A stretch of DNA of 64,000 nt, taken from Collinsella sp. TF06-26. GTDB taxonomy: Bacteria; Actinomycetota; Coriobacteriia; Coriobacteriales; Coriobacteriaceae. How positions within the stretch are numbered: the stretch's first letter is position 1; the number at the start of each line of letters is the position of its first letter. Below are positions 35,376 to 44,848 of this stretch, one piece after another. A model generated the notes under the pieces. That model was not told where the DNA came from. It was given only the letters and a program-made list of their open reading frames with translations, and did no database searches. The translations under genes were made by a program, and so were the position numbers. The DNA is taken from NCBI RefSeq assembly GCF_002232035.1, contig NZ_NKXR01000003.1, positions 62,001 to 126,000 on the forward strand. Reading direction: 5' to 3'.

Positions 35376-36545
35376 TTATCGCAAAAGCCAATCACGCGCC
35401 GAGACCACGCTACAGTCTTTCGACTCATACGTTGAATCCACGCGGGCCACAACATAGCGCGCATCTTTTGCAATGTCGATCTCATCGCATACAGCCTGTA
35501 AATGGCGGGCGTACTTATCGTGATACGTTCTGGATGATTTTATTTCGATAGCCTTGGGACTCCCTGAGTTTGTGCAGTCGAGCAAATCGATTTCTCGCTT
35601 GCCGTCGTCCCTATAGAAATACAACTCGGGATTCTCGCCCACGTTGAGATGGCTCTTCGCCGTTTCGGAAACGATGAGGTTTTCGAAAACTGCCCCCAGA
35701 TAAGAGCTCTCCAAAAGTTGCTCCAGTGATCCAATTTTGAGCAAGTAGCAGAGCAGCCCCGTGTCGTAAAAATAAAGCTTGGGCGTTTTAGTCAAACGTT
35801 TCCTGGCATTTGCATAATAGGGCTGCAGTGAAAACGTCAGGTAGCTCTGCTCCAGGATAGACAACCAGCTTTTAATGGTCGATACGTTCACACCCGTATC
35901 TCGAGAAAGCGAAGATATATTAATGAGAGCACCGGCGCTCTGGGCAATTATGGACAGAAACTTATGAAACTCCGCTTTATTGCGCACGTCAAGCAAGCCC
36001 ACAACATCGCGCTCAACATAGGTATCAATATAGCTGGGGAAATAAACCGAGGACGGCATTCCGGCGGAACGCAGGCGAGGGTATCCCCCTTCGAGCGCAA
36101 ACAAATCCACTTCCAACTGCCCCTGCTGGCCCCTCTCCGCTTCTCGAAACGAAAATGGCAGCAATTTTAAGATCCCGACTCGCCCGGCAAGAGACTGGCC
36201 GATGCTTTTCATCATCAAAAAGTTTTGCGATCCCGTAAGGATGTATTGACCGGCGTCTCCCCGCTCATCCGAAACAACCTGAATCATCGAGAACAAATCC
36301 GGGGCGTATTGCGCCTCGTCGATGATGAGTCCGCCCTTTCGGTTGCGGATAAAACTCACCGGATCCTCCAAGGCCGCGCGCCTCGTTTGGGGGTCCTCAA
36401 GCGTAACATAGGAATAGTCGGGAAAGGCATGCCGAACCAGCGTAGACTTACCGCTCTGCCTAGGCCCCGTCAACGACACAACAGGAAACCAACCCGCCAT
36501 GCGAATGAGCAACTCATGCAAATCCCTGTTAATGTACTCGGCCAT
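35376..36545 (-). CDS. DUF4143-type AAA+ ATPase
   Basis: A 389-residue protein: N-terminal ATPase with Walker A GPRQSGKS (residues 27-34), Walker B GGLIIDEAQYAPDLF, sensor LTGSQNFL, and a C-terminal DUF4143 domain ending in a nuclease-like DLLDCTNSGSPKAIEIKSS motif. Start at MAEYINRD behind AAGGGG; an earlier in-frame start lies within the repeat region. These ATPases are widespread, often horizontally spread, and of unknown function. The gene is less GC-rich than its neighbours. Four 23-bp repeats lie just upstream. Confidence 0.85.
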   Translation of the reverse strand: MAEYINRDLHELLIRMAGWFPVVSLTGPRQSGKSTLVRHAFPDYSYVTLEDPQTRRAALEDPVSFIRNRKGGLIIDEAQYAPDLFSMIQVVSDERGDAGQYILTGSQNFLMMKSIGQSLAGRVGILKLLPFSFREAERGQQGQLEVDLFALEGGYPRLRSAGMPSSVYFPSYIDTYVERDVVGLLDVRNKAEFHKFLSIIAQSAGALINISSLSRDTGVNVSTIKSWLSILEQSYLTFSLQPYYANARKRLTKTPKLYFYDTGLLCYLLKIGSLEQLLESSYLGAVFENLIVSETAKSHLNVGENPELYFYRDDGKREIDLLDCTNSGSPKAIEIKSSRTYHDKYARHLQAVCDEIDIAKDARYVVARVDSTYESKDCSVVSARDWLLR

Positions 36546-36570
36546 ATCAACGCCCCTTATAACGCTGTTA

Positions 36571-36662
36571 CCATAATCGTATAGTATCATTTGCCATAAT
36601 CTTGCAGTAGCGTTTTCCATAATCTTGTAGTAGTGTTTTCCACAATCTTTTAGTAGCCCAGT
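36571..36662. repeat. Four 23-bp direct repeats upstream of the ATPase gene
   Basis: CCATAATC (CCACAATC in the last) recurs at 36571, 36594, 36617 and 36640, exactly 23 bp apart. Units read roughly TTTTCCATAATCTTG followed by TAGTAG. They begin 26 bp before the ATPase start on its strand and overlap where its promoter must lie. It is an iteron-like operator array. Confidence 0.75.
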
Positions 36663-36711
36663 TCAAAAACGTTATTTATAGAGCCGAAATCTCAGACCCT
36701 AAATAACAATA

Positions 36712-36747
36712 GCCACCACAATGGGAACTGTCCCCATTGTGGTGGCT
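36712..36747. repeat. REP-like hairpin
   Basis: GCCACCACAATGGG pairs with CCCATTGTGGTGGC around an AACTGTCC-type loop. The GGGGACAG core on one strand echoes the other short repeats. It lies past the MATE gene stop. Confidence 0.55.
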
Positions 36748-36796
36748 TGCAGGCGAGTTGACTTATTCGACTATCGCGGGCCGGCCGTGTCCGAGT

Positions 36797-38173
36797 CTAG
36801 AGCGTGGCAAGTCGCTTGGATTCGCGGACGGCGAGGGCGATGGAGATAAGACCAGTGATGGCGTCAGCCGCCACCAAGGCAAACCAGACACCCTGAACGC
36901 CCATCATGTTGCCAAGCAGGTACATAAGCGGCACGGAGCAGATCACGTAGCGGAGCAGACCGGTGAACGTGGCGATACCCACCTTCTCAACCGCCTGGAA
37001 GTACATCGACATGGTCATGGCAAGATAGCCCAGGGCCACGGCCAGGATAACGATGCGCGTGGCGTTGGCGGCAACCTCGACGAGCGCCGGGTCGCTACCA
37101 GCAAAAAAGGCGCAGACCGGCGTTGCGGCCACCCATAGCACAGCAGACACCGCAGCAAGCGTCACGACCTGGTACTTAAGCGTGCAGGAGAGCGTTTCCT
37201 TGAGGCGCGCCCACGCCTTGGCGCCGGCGTTGAAGGCGGCAATGGGCTGCAGGCCGTACGAGAAGCACTGGGCGACCATCATGGTAATGTAGAGGATGTA
37301 GCCGTTGATCACACCAAAGGCCGCGATGTAGAGCGAACCCATGTCGCCGCCGAGCTGGCCAAGCAACGAGTTGGCAACGGTGTTGAAGATGAACGTGGCA
37401 GCTTGCACCAAAAAGAACGGGAAACCAATCTTGATGATCTGGCCGCAGATGGCCATGTCGAGTTTGAGGTCGGCGGCGCTGATCTGGAGCTGCGACTTCT
37501 TACCGCCGATGAACCAGAAGATACCGATGGCCCAGATACCGATGGAAAGACCGTAGTACACGCCAGCTCCCATAACGCCAAGCTTGAGCACAAACGTGGA
37601 AAGCGCAAGCCAGCAGATAGCGACGATGGCAGACACGGTCATGAGGTTGGCCTGGATCTGAACCTTCTCGTCCACACGCATGACGGCGGTGACCATCTGA
37701 CCAATGACCGTGAGCGGCAGCAGCACGGAGAAGGTGCGCACGCCGGCAACGGTATCGGCCATGATGTCGGGCGTGGCGCCGAAGAATGCGCAGATGGGCT
37801 CGGTAAACACAGCCATCACCACAGCAAGCAGCACACTCACAATCGTGGTAAGCCAAAAACCCTGGCTAAACGCCTTGCTGGCGCCCTTAATGTCGCCGGC
37901 ACCCAAAAGGTTGCCCACCACGGCGGGCACGCCGGTGCCAAACAGGTTGCCAAAGGCCAGGTTAATGTACTCGACCGACATGATGATCGAAACACAGGCC
38001 AGGCCGTGTGCACCCAGGCCCCAACCCATCACGAGGCCCTCAAGGACCACCATGATAATCTGGGCGAGCATACCCTGGCCGGTGATGATGGTGTACTTGC
38101 GCACCAGGCCGGGAATCGGCTGCGAGGCAAGCTCACGCTCCTCCTCAACAGCGGCGGTCGTTTCTTCTGCCAT
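36797..38173 (-). CDS. MATE-family efflux protein
   Basis: A 458-residue membrane protein of about twelve helices in two six-helix bundles. Motifs include MSVEYINLAFGNLFGTGVPAVVGNLLGAGD in the first half and PIAAFNAGAKAWARLKETL in the second. The start MAEETTAAV follows AAAGGGGAG. Family members exchange toxic cations or metabolites for sodium or protons. It is transcribed away from the ATPase and in the same direction as the amidohydrolase upstream (96 bp), so the two may share a message. Confidence 0.9.
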   Translation of the reverse strand: MAEETTAAVEEERELASQPIPGLVRKYTIITGQGMLAQIIMVVLEGLVMGWGLGAHGLACVSIIMSVEYINLAFGNLFGTGVPAVVGNLLGAGDIKGASKAFSQGFWLTTIVSVLLAVVMAVFTEPICAFFGATPDIMADTVAGVRTFSVLLPLTVIGQMVTAVMRVDEKVQIQANLMTVSAIVAICWLALSTFVLKLGVMGAGVYYGLSIGIWAIGIFWFIGGKKSQLQISAADLKLDMAICGQIIKIGFPFFLVQAATFIFNTVANSLLGQLGGDMGSLYIAAFGVINGYILYITMMVAQCFSYGLQPIAAFNAGAKAWARLKETLSCTLKYQVVTLAAVSAVLWVAATPVCAFFAGSDPALVEVAANATRIVILAVALGYLAMTMSMYFQAVEKVGIATFTGLLRYVICSVPLMYLLGNMMGVQGVWFALVAADAITGLISIALAVRESKRLATL

Positions 38174-38269
38174 TGTTCTCCCCTTTCCATGAGAGATTGA
38201 TGAATGGATGCATGAATGGATGGGCGGCACGCACAGGCTGCGGCACCGCCTAGCGATGCAGCAGCCCCG

Positions 38270-39898
38270 CTAGGCCTCGTAGACCACCTTGCCGGCAATC
38301 ATCGTGAGAGACGCCGTGGCCTCGAGGACCTCAGCCGGTTCGCAGTCAAAGAGGTTACGGTCGAGCACACAGATATCAGCCTGTTTGCCGCATGCGAGCG
38401 TACCGATGCGATCCTCGGCATGCATGGCGTAGGCGCTGCCGTAGGTGTAGGCGCGCAGGGCCTCGGCCATGGTGATGCGCTCCTGCGGGAACCACCCTTC
38501 TGGGTTGGAGCCGTCCTCGAGCATGCGGAAGACCGCGCCGTACACCTCCTCCATGGGCTCCAAGCCCACAACGGGGAAGTCACTGCCCAGGTGCACCACG
38601 GCACCGCTGGCAAGCAGGCTATGCAGGGGCCACGAAAGCGCAGCACGCTCGGGGCCCACGGCATCGTCCTTGGCAAGGTCAGCCATATCGAGCAGCATGT
38701 GCCACGGCTGCATACCAGGGCATATACCCAGCTCGGCATAGCGCGGCAGATCCTCGGGCTGAACCGTCTCGTTGTGCTCCATGGAGTGGCGGCAACCCCG
38801 CTTACCATGCAAGCGCTCGCCCTCCTCAAAGCAATCAAGCACAAAACGCACCGAGCGATCGCCGATCGTATGGACGCGCGTGTCAACGCCCCATTCCTGC
38901 GCCCTGACAATGGCGGCACGGATGCGCTCTGGATCCTCCGCGGGCTCACCGCAGGTATCGGGCGCGTTGGAATAGGGTTCAAGCATCCAAGCGGTGTGGT
39001 CGGAGCACACGCCATCAAGAAACTGCTTAAAGCCGTGCCACTCGACCTGCGTACCCGAGAAGGCGTATTTCTCCTTGATCTGCTCGAGCGTTAAGGACTC
39101 GTTTTCGAACAGATCGGTGTACAGGAACACGCGCAGTGGCAAGTCGCCCTTGGCATTAAGACCTGCCAACACCGCATACGGGTTTTCCATGCTCACAAAC
39201 GTAGGATTGACCATGCCGACCGTAGTGATTCCCAGGGCATTGGCGCGCCGGGCGGTTTTTGCAAACGACGCGTCAACAACCTCGGGCGCTGGGTCGTAGA
39301 CCTCGTCCATAAAGAAGACGCCGGCGTTGTTGGAAAACACGCCCGTCAGATTGCCCTCGGCATCCTTAAGGATCTTGCCGCCTGCGGGATCGGGCGTCTG
39401 CGAAGTTACTCCCACCTTGTTGATGGCGCAGGTATTGGCACTAAAGGTATGCAGGTCAACCTGCTGCAGAAAGACCGGGCGGTCCGAGATGTACTCATCG
39501 ATCATCGCGGCTGTGGGCATCTCGGGGACATCCCACTGGAACTGGATAATCTGGCAGCCCAGAATCCACTCGTTATCGGGATGGTCGGCCGCAAACGCCA
39601 CGACACGTTCCATCGCCATCTCAAAACTGGTGCAGTCGATGAGGTTGACGGCAAAATCGGGGTCGGTCATAAACGCGCCCTGGGCAAAATGCGTGTGCGA
39701 GTCGATCAGGCCGGGCATGACGAGCTGGTCGCCAAAGTCGCGCACCTCGGTATCGGGACCGATAAACGGTGCCAGGTGAGCATCGTCACCGCAGGCAACA
39801 ATCTTATCACCGCGCACGGCAACGCCGCCCTTAAACGGCTCGAGCCCATCGCCGGTAAAGACGGCGTTGCTCTTGATAACTACATCAGCCTTGTCCAT
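38270..39898 (-). CDS. YtcJ-like metal-dependent amidohydrolase
   Basis: A 542-residue protein of amidohydrolase family 3. The metal motif is DSHTHFAQG near residue 60; HTIGDRSVRFVLDCFE and HSMEHNETVQPEDLPR give later histidine ligands, and HLGSDFPVVGLEPM the catalytic aspartate. Start at MDKADVVIK: GAGGAGG lies 7 bp upstream. No signal peptide, so the enzyme is cytoplasmic. The natural amide substrate of this group is not known. A membrane LuxR regulator gene lies upstream on the same strand. Confidence 0.88.
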   Translation of the reverse strand: MDKADVVIKSNAVFTGDGLEPFKGGVAVRGDKIVACGDDAHLAPFIGPDTEVRDFGDQLVMPGLIDSHTHFAQGAFMTDPDFAVNLIDCTSFEMAMERVVAFAADHPDNEWILGCQIIQFQWDVPEMPTAAMIDEYISDRPVFLQQVDLHTFSANTCAINKVGVTSQTPDPAGGKILKDAEGNLTGVFSNNAGVFFMDEVYDPAPEVVDASFAKTARRANALGITTVGMVNPTFVSMENPYAVLAGLNAKGDLPLRVFLYTDLFENESLTLEQIKEKYAFSGTQVEWHGFKQFLDGVCSDHTAWMLEPYSNAPDTCGEPAEDPERIRAAIVRAQEWGVDTRVHTIGDRSVRFVLDCFEEGERLHGKRGCRHSMEHNETVQPEDLPRYAELGICPGMQPWHMLLDMADLAKDDAVGPERAALSWPLHSLLASGAVVHLGSDFPVVGLEPMEEVYGAVFRMLEDGSNPEGWFPQERITMAEALRAYTYGSAYAMHAEDRIGTLACGKQADICVLDRNLFDCEPAEVLEATASLTMIAGKVVYEA

Positions 39899-40213
39899 GT
39901 GAGCCTCCTCAGGCATCTTTGGTTGCAACGCGGACGCACCGCCCGCGTGGGCACTCGGTTGGGAGCGTAGCGCTCCCGCATCGGCGCGTGCCTACAAGCC
40001 GTGCTCGGACGTCTGTCCCACGTCCGCGGCTTCGCGCTACACCCATTGATACACAGGGGCAAATCCGTGCCAAGGCCAGGGATCGCAAACGGTCAGTTTA
40101 AGCAGGTTTACACGCTTTACCTGCAGGTTTATTGTCTGAGATTATTACCGCGTCATTACGCCCAACGGCGTGCCCGCCCACACGGCAAGACCCGCATGCA
40201 AGGAAGAATAGGA
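39899..40213. promoter_or_regulatory. Upstream region of the amidohydrolase with ACCTGCAGGT palindrome
   Basis: No gene is seen. ACCTGCAGGT (40119-40128) is a perfect 10-bp palindrome, and GCAGGTTTA occurs twice (40102 and 40123), 21 bp apart. GGGAGCG-TA-GCGCTCCC at 39960 forms a small hairpin. The palindrome is a reasonable site for the LuxR-type regulator encoded next door; this is inference. Confidence 0.35.
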
Positions 40214-41206
40214 CTAGGAACGCCAAAAGGCATCTATGAGGTCATCTCGGTTGGAGACACCGCTTTTAACGTAGATGCGATGCAAGTGCGCCTTGACAGT
40301 GCCAGGGCTGATGACCAACTCGCTGGCGATGTTTTGGGCGTCGTTGCCCTTCAGCACCAGCGTGAGCACCTCCTGCTCGCGCCGCGACAGCTTATGGGCA
40401 TCGGCATAGATCACAACGCGTGATGCTAGATCGTCCCCAGAGCGTGCGCTCTCGGCCGCCACGTCCTCATCGGCACGCGGATGACGGGCATACACGCGCA
40501 GGATATGGCTAAACTGGCAAAAGAGTTGGACCGCGCATGCCACGAGCAGCACGTTTTCGGAGATATTGCGCTCGGACAGATACCACAAAAAGAGGCTGAT
40601 GACGGGGTTTTGAGAGTCGGGGCGGCAGAGCAAAATCATGTAGGTGTCCTCGGCGATTACGCAAAACGCAAGAACGAGTGCCACCTTCCAAAAGAGCTTT
40701 GAGCGGTCGAGGTCGAGTTTCTCAACACGCGTGGCCCTGTGCCGGTAATGCCAGGCGGCATAGGCAAGACATCCTACATTGCCCAGGTCACGCGTGAGCC
40801 AAAAGAGATACTGCTGCATCTCTCCGGCAGCACCGCTGCGAGGCACCAGCACCAATTGCAAGATTGAAAACGGCACGATAGCAAGTCCGAGCATGCGCGA
40901 CGTCGGCCTTTTGCGCAAGCGCGCAAACATCCACAGTACCACGCAGGCATAGATGGCAATACCGAGCACGCAGCGCAGCAAGGGGTGCTGCAACGGCTCG
41001 CTAAAGGTAACAGCGTAGTCGTATTTGAGCCGATTGTACTCGTCAAAAAAAATGACCGACATATCGAGCATGTAGAGCAAAAAGCCCGCCGCGGCCACCA
41101 GGCTGTCGCGACGGCGCGTCATGAGCCAAACCACCAATGCCACGGCACTGGTCACCAGAGCCACACCCATGATAATCGTGGTGTAGATATAGAACGCGAA
41201 ACTCAT
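40214..41206 (-). CDS. Membrane-anchored LuxR-type regulator
   Basis: A 330-residue protein with seven hydrophobic segments over residues ~5-225. A C-terminal LuxR DNA-binding domain (LSRREQEVLTLVLKGNDAQNIASELVISPGTVKAHLHRIYVKSG) covers ~265-310. The plan and N-terminus match the second regulator at 48191-49156; the two are paralogues. Such one-component membrane regulators sense an outside or membrane ligand and act directly on DNA. It probably controls the amidohydrolase/MATE genes downstream or the transporter on its other side. Confidence 0.87.
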   Translation of the reverse strand: MSFAFYIYTTIIMGVALVTSAVALVVWLMTRRRDSLVAAAGFLLYMLDMSVIFFDEYNRLKYDYAVTFSEPLQHPLLRCVLGIAIYACVVLWMFARLRKRPTSRMLGLAIVPFSILQLVLVPRSGAAGEMQQYLFWLTRDLGNVGCLAYAAWHYRHRATRVEKLDLDRSKLFWKVALVLAFCVIAEDTYMILLCRPDSQNPVISLFLWYLSERNISENVLLVACAVQLFCQFSHILRVYARHPRADEDVAAESARSGDDLASRVVIYADAHKLSRREQEVLTLVLKGNDAQNIASELVISPGTVKAHLHRIYVKSGVSNRDDLIDAFWRS

Positions 41207-41334
41207 GCCCGCCTCCCCTGTCTAGATGCCGTGAGGATGTTGACAGATTCTTTGCCGCAAGATTAGACTCACCGATTAAACGTACTGTATCGTTTAGATA
41301 AACAAGCTGTGTCTCACCGATGAAAGGAGATGCC

Positions 41335-41526
41335 ATGGCGCCTATCGCACCGCTCAAAATACTCGTCGCCCCTGTCGCCAAGGCCATCGTCCACCTGAGC
41401 GACTCACTTACCTACAATGACGTCCCCTGTGTCGTCGAGGCGCGTTCGGACAGCTGCCCCTACCTGGGCCACGTTCCCTACTTTGCGCCTAAGCTCGCTT
41501 CTGATCCCGAGCACTGCGAGCAGTAA
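41335..41526 (+). CDS. Small cysteine-containing protein of unknown function
   Basis: A 63-residue reading frame, MAPIAPLKILVAPVAKAIVHL onward, with an AAAGGAG site 6 bp upstream. Three cysteines lie in the last 31 residues (VPCVVEARSDSCPYLG and the C-terminal HCEQ), which could bind metal. It is divergent from the LuxR gene and convergent with the first antiporter. No family is recognised. Confidence 0.5.
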   Translation: MAPIAPLKILVAPVAKAIVHLSDSLTYNDVPCVVEARSDSCPYLGHVPYFAPKLASDPEHCEQ

Positions 41527-41561
41527 TCCAAGACACAGCAAGCGCTGCGCAACTCGCGGCG

Positions 41562-42971
41562 CTACTGTTTTGGTGCAAAGAAACCTGATTCCCTTGCACC
41601 AACGCCGGGATTGTCGACGCTGCGGCCGCGGCGCGATATGAGGCGCGAAACCTCGCCCAGCAACACGACGATCACCACACCCATGAGAATGGGCAACTTT
41701 GCCATTTCGGCGGGCGAGCCGTTGAGCGGCACAATCGTAGCGACAATCGAAAGCACAAGCTCCACCACGGGAATCGCAAGTGCCACCGCAAGCACCTTGC
41801 CCTCGAAGGGTGCACGGAACACGCGCGGGCGATCGTCATATTTACGCAGGCGCCAAAACGCTGGGAACATCGGGATATAGCTCATGAGCAGAAAGACGAC
41901 GTTCATCGAAAAGAATACCCAAAAAACGTCGGAACCCTCGCCCAGCGGAATCTGAAGTAGCAGCACCAAGCTGGCAAAACAACCGTTAATGATTGCCGAG
42001 CCATTGGGCATGCCGGTCTTCTTGGACACCAGCGCAAAGGGGCGCGGCATGTTGCCATGGCGCGCGGCATAGCTCGCCACGTTGTTGACGCCAAAGCTCC
42101 AGCAGATCATGTTGGCGAACAGCGTCACCAAAAAGGCCACGCCAACGACCATCGTCAGCGGGTGAGCGCGCCCCACCATAGCGGCGACTGCGTCCACAAT
42201 GCCCGAATCGAGTGAAAGCTGCTCGGTGGGAACCGCGGCTCCAATGCCAATGCCGCAAATGATGTAAATTGCCGCAATGGCCACGCCACCGGCAATAACC
42301 GCCTTGGGGATATCGCACGACGGGTTCTTCATCGTGCTGGCAAAAGTCGCGACCACCTCAAAGCCCATAAAGTTGAATAGGATGATCGATAGGTACGTCA
42401 ACGAATTGGTGTCGCCCAGATCTGGAATGAAGGTCTTAAACGACATGTCGTTGGCAAAGCCGTTATTGCAGGCAAACCAGATGCCGACGATTCCCACCAC
42501 AGCGGTAATGAGCACCTTGATGACGGCGCCGCCGTCCATGACCCAATCGGCCTCGGCAACCGGCTGCATTGCCATGACCGTGACGCCCCACACAAAGGCA
42601 ATCTCGATGGCAATTCGGATCCCGAGTGAAAACTCGATACCCCACACCGCATTAATGACACTGGGGAACATGCAGGCGATACTTGCCACCCACAGCGGAA
42701 AGTTAACCCAGTAGCACCAAGAGCAACGGGCGCCCCAACGGTCGCCCAGGCCCAAGCGAACCCAATCGTACAGGCCGCCCTCGGAATCAAACGCCGTACC
42801 CAGCTCGGCCACCACCAGACCATAGGGAAGCAAAAACGTAATGATAAGGAAGATCCACCAGAAGAACTGCACGTTGCCCATGGCAGATGCCGGAGCCGCC
42901 GCCTCGATGGTAAACACGACGCAGATAACCGAAAGGATGACCTCGATCAGGGAGAACTTTTTACCTGCCAT
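41562..42971 (-). CDS. APC-superfamily amino acid/polyamine antiporter
   Basis: A 469-residue protein with about twelve membrane helices. The N-terminal FTIEAAAPASAMGNVQFFWW and LLPYGLVVAELGTAFDSEGGLYDWV motifs are of the glutamate/GABA and agmatine/putrescine antiporter group. It is closely similar along its length to the antiporter at 45216-46655, so one probably arose by duplication. Its place at the end of the agmatine cluster suggests a related substrate, but a 671-bp gap separates it from aguA. Confidence 0.88.
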   Translation of the reverse strand: MAGKKFSLIEVILSVICVVFTIEAAAPASAMGNVQFFWWIFLIITFLLPYGLVVAELGTAFDSEGGLYDWVRLGLGDRWGARCSWCYWVNFPLWVASIACMFPSVINAVWGIEFSLGIRIAIEIAFVWGVTVMAMQPVAEADWVMDGGAVIKVLITAVVGIVGIWFACNNGFANDMSFKTFIPDLGDTNSLTYLSIILFNFMGFEVVATFASTMKNPSCDIPKAVIAGGVAIAAIYIICGIGIGAAVPTEQLSLDSGIVDAVAAMVGRAHPLTMVVGVAFLVTLFANMICWSFGVNNVASYAARHGNMPRPFALVSKKTGMPNGSAIINGCFASLVLLLQIPLGEGSDVFWVFFSMNVVFLLMSYIPMFPAFWRLRKYDDRPRVFRAPFEGKVLAVALAIPVVELVLSIVATIVPLNGSPAEMAKLPILMGVVIVVLLGEVSRLISRRGRSVDNPGVGARESGFFAPKQ

Positions 42972-43642
42972 GGCACGCTCCCCCTACAGCAAAAAGGATG
43001 GCATCTGTACCGAAGGCGCAGCCCAAGGTAGGGTTGCAGGCCGCGTCACCGGTGCAGGTGCCATCCCAAAGAGAAGAGAGGATGCAATCGTTGGACCAAC
43101 GCTCGCGGAACAGGCGCGTGTAGATAACGATACGCTGGTACATAGATACTCCGATCAAAACGGCCGCGATTGCGACCGGAATCTTTTGGCAATTGCAGAC
43201 GCGTCTGACCTGGGAAATTCAAGCGAACAATTGGCCTAACCCGCAATAAATCCCAGATCAGACGCGTACTCAATCAAAGAGGCGGACACTCCGAAGTGGA
43301 GGCAACGGAGTGCCCGTTCCACGCCGCTGCGCCAGGTAACCCAAAAACCAACGCAGCAGACAAAGAGGGGGAAAGCAAATCTGCTTCAACAGAAAACCCA
43401 GCCGACCAAGACATCGAGCAACCAGACCATCAATGCCCCAAGATGGTTCGATTCGCCGATTGTCCGATTGATCGGCTGGGTTCCCGAAGCATCACGGCTC
43501 AGGAAGCCAAACGATTAAGCGTCTGCGTGATCGGCTGGGTTTCCGAGGTGCGGCAGATTGCCCTGAAAGAGGAGGGCATAGACCTTAAGGGTCATGCCCG
43601 ACGATTGAAGGGCAAGGTGCCGTGCCTCGGGAAGCCAGACAA
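42972..43642. other. Structured non-coding gap between aguA and the first antiporter
   Basis: No convincing gene. GCGTCTGACCTGGGA near 43199 pairs with TCCCAGATCAGACGC near 43264. TGATCGGCTGGGTT occurs twice, at about 43468 and 43530. GGGCATAGACC/GGTCATGCCC is a further small hairpin near 43575. The left part is the leader of the antiporter. A plus-strand open frame here (43296-43730) runs into aguA and has no clear homology. Confidence 0.45.
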
Positions 43643-44848
43643 TTACGCGGACGGCTCCTGCTGCGTAATGCAGTGGATATTGCCGCCGCCGAAGACGACC
43701 TGCTCGGACTGGACGCCGACGCACTTGTAGACGCCCTCGCCCCAGACCTCGTCGTAAATCTTCTGGAGCGTGTCAACGGCCAGCTGGTCGTTCTCGTCGC
43801 CGTACTGCGGGACGATAACGCCGTGGTTGGTGACCAGGTAGTTCATGTAAGAGGCGATCAGCGGCTCGTCGGGGACGCGCGGCTCGGCGTTCTCGTCGGC
43901 GTCGATGGTGTCGCAGGAAGCCTGGTCCATGAACAGCGGGTTCACGGGCATGCAGAGCTTGTAGACCTTCATCTTGCGGCCCTTAGCGTCAACGGCGTTG
44001 GAGAGGGTCTCGTAGGCAGCGTGGCACTGCTCGTAGAACGGATACTCGGGATCGTCGGTCCAGATGCAGGCCATGACGCCCGGAGCGATGAACGTGGCGA
44101 CGTCATCGATGTGGCCGTTGGTCTCCTCGGGGTCGATGCCCTCCTTGACCCAGATGACCTTCTCGACACCCAGGTAATCCTTGAGGTGCTCGTCCATATA
44201 GGCGCGAAGCTCCTCGCTCCAGGGCTCAAACTTCTTGTGGAACTTGGGCCAGATGGACTCGGGATCCTCTTCCTCCTCCAGAACCGCAGAGCAGGTGCGG
44301 CCCGGGGAAAGCAGGCACTGGTCGGTCACGACAAGGGTGCCCTCGCCGTCGACGGTGATGGAGCCGCCCTCGAGGATCATGTCATCGGGACGATAGCGAC
44401 GGCAGCCGGAGAGCTCAGCCATCTTAAGGGCGATCTGCTCGTCCTTGTCCCACGGGAAATAGAGGCCATCCACAAGGCCACCGTAAGCGTTGAAGTGCCA
44501 GTGGTTGGCGCGCTTCTCGCCCTTGCCGTTGATGACGTAGGTGGCGGCGGTGTCGCGGAACCAGGCATCGTCGGTGGTCATCTCGATGACGGTGACGTTC
44601 TCGTCCTCCTCGAAGACGGCCTTGCAGTTGGCATAGTCGACCTGGTTGGCGCACATGGTAACCGGGGTGAACTCGGCGATGGCGCGGGCGATGGCGGCAT
44701 ACTGCTTCTGAGCCGGCTTGGCGCCGTGGGCCCAGGTGTCGGTGCGGTGGGGCCAACCCATCCACACGCGATCCTGCGGGGCGAACTCAGCGGGCATAAA
44801 GAAGCCGTCGGCCTTGGGGGTGGACTCGGACTCGGTGATCGTACGCAT
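43643..44848 (-). CDS. aguA: Agmatine deiminase
   Basis: A 401-residue enzyme of the peptidyl-arginine-deiminase-like fold, turning agmatine into N-carbamoylputrescine and ammonia. N-terminal FMPAEFAPQDRVWMGWPHRTDTW, DAWFRDTAATYVINGKGEKR and the catalytic nucleophile C393 in GGGNIHCITQQ are characteristic. It is some 30 residues longer than most AguA. Start MRTITESES follows TTTGGAGG. It is the third gene of a ptc-antiporter-aguA set on one strand. Confidence 0.95.
   Translation of the reverse strand: MRTITESESTPKADGFFMPAEFAPQDRVWMGWPHRTDTWAHGAKPAQKQYAAIARAIAEFTPVTMCANQVDYANCKAVFEEDENVTVIEMTTDDAWFRDTAATYVINGKGEKRANHWHFNAYGGLVDGLYFPWDKDEQIALKMAELSGCRRYRPDDMILEGGSITVDGEGTLVVTDQCLLSPGRTCSAVLEEEEDPESIWPKFHKKFEPWSEELRAYMDEHLKDYLGVEKVIWVKEGIDPEETNGHIDDVATFIAPGVMACIWTDDPEYPFYEQCHAAYETLSNAVDAKGRKMKVYKLCMPVNPLFMDQASCDTIDADENAEPRVPDEPLIASYMNYLVTNHGVIVPQYGDENDQLAVDTLQKIYDEVWGEGVYKCVGVQSEQVVFGGGNIHCITQQEPSA

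Noticed and set aside
36571-36662. CRISPR array
   Set aside because: The 23-bp repeats are directly adjacent without spacers and only four in number, next to a promoter.
43296-43730. Plus-strand open frame of 144 codons in the aguA gap
   Set aside because: It overlaps the end of aguA by ~90 bp in antisense, has no clear ribosome site and no recognisable fold; treated as non-coding structured DNA.
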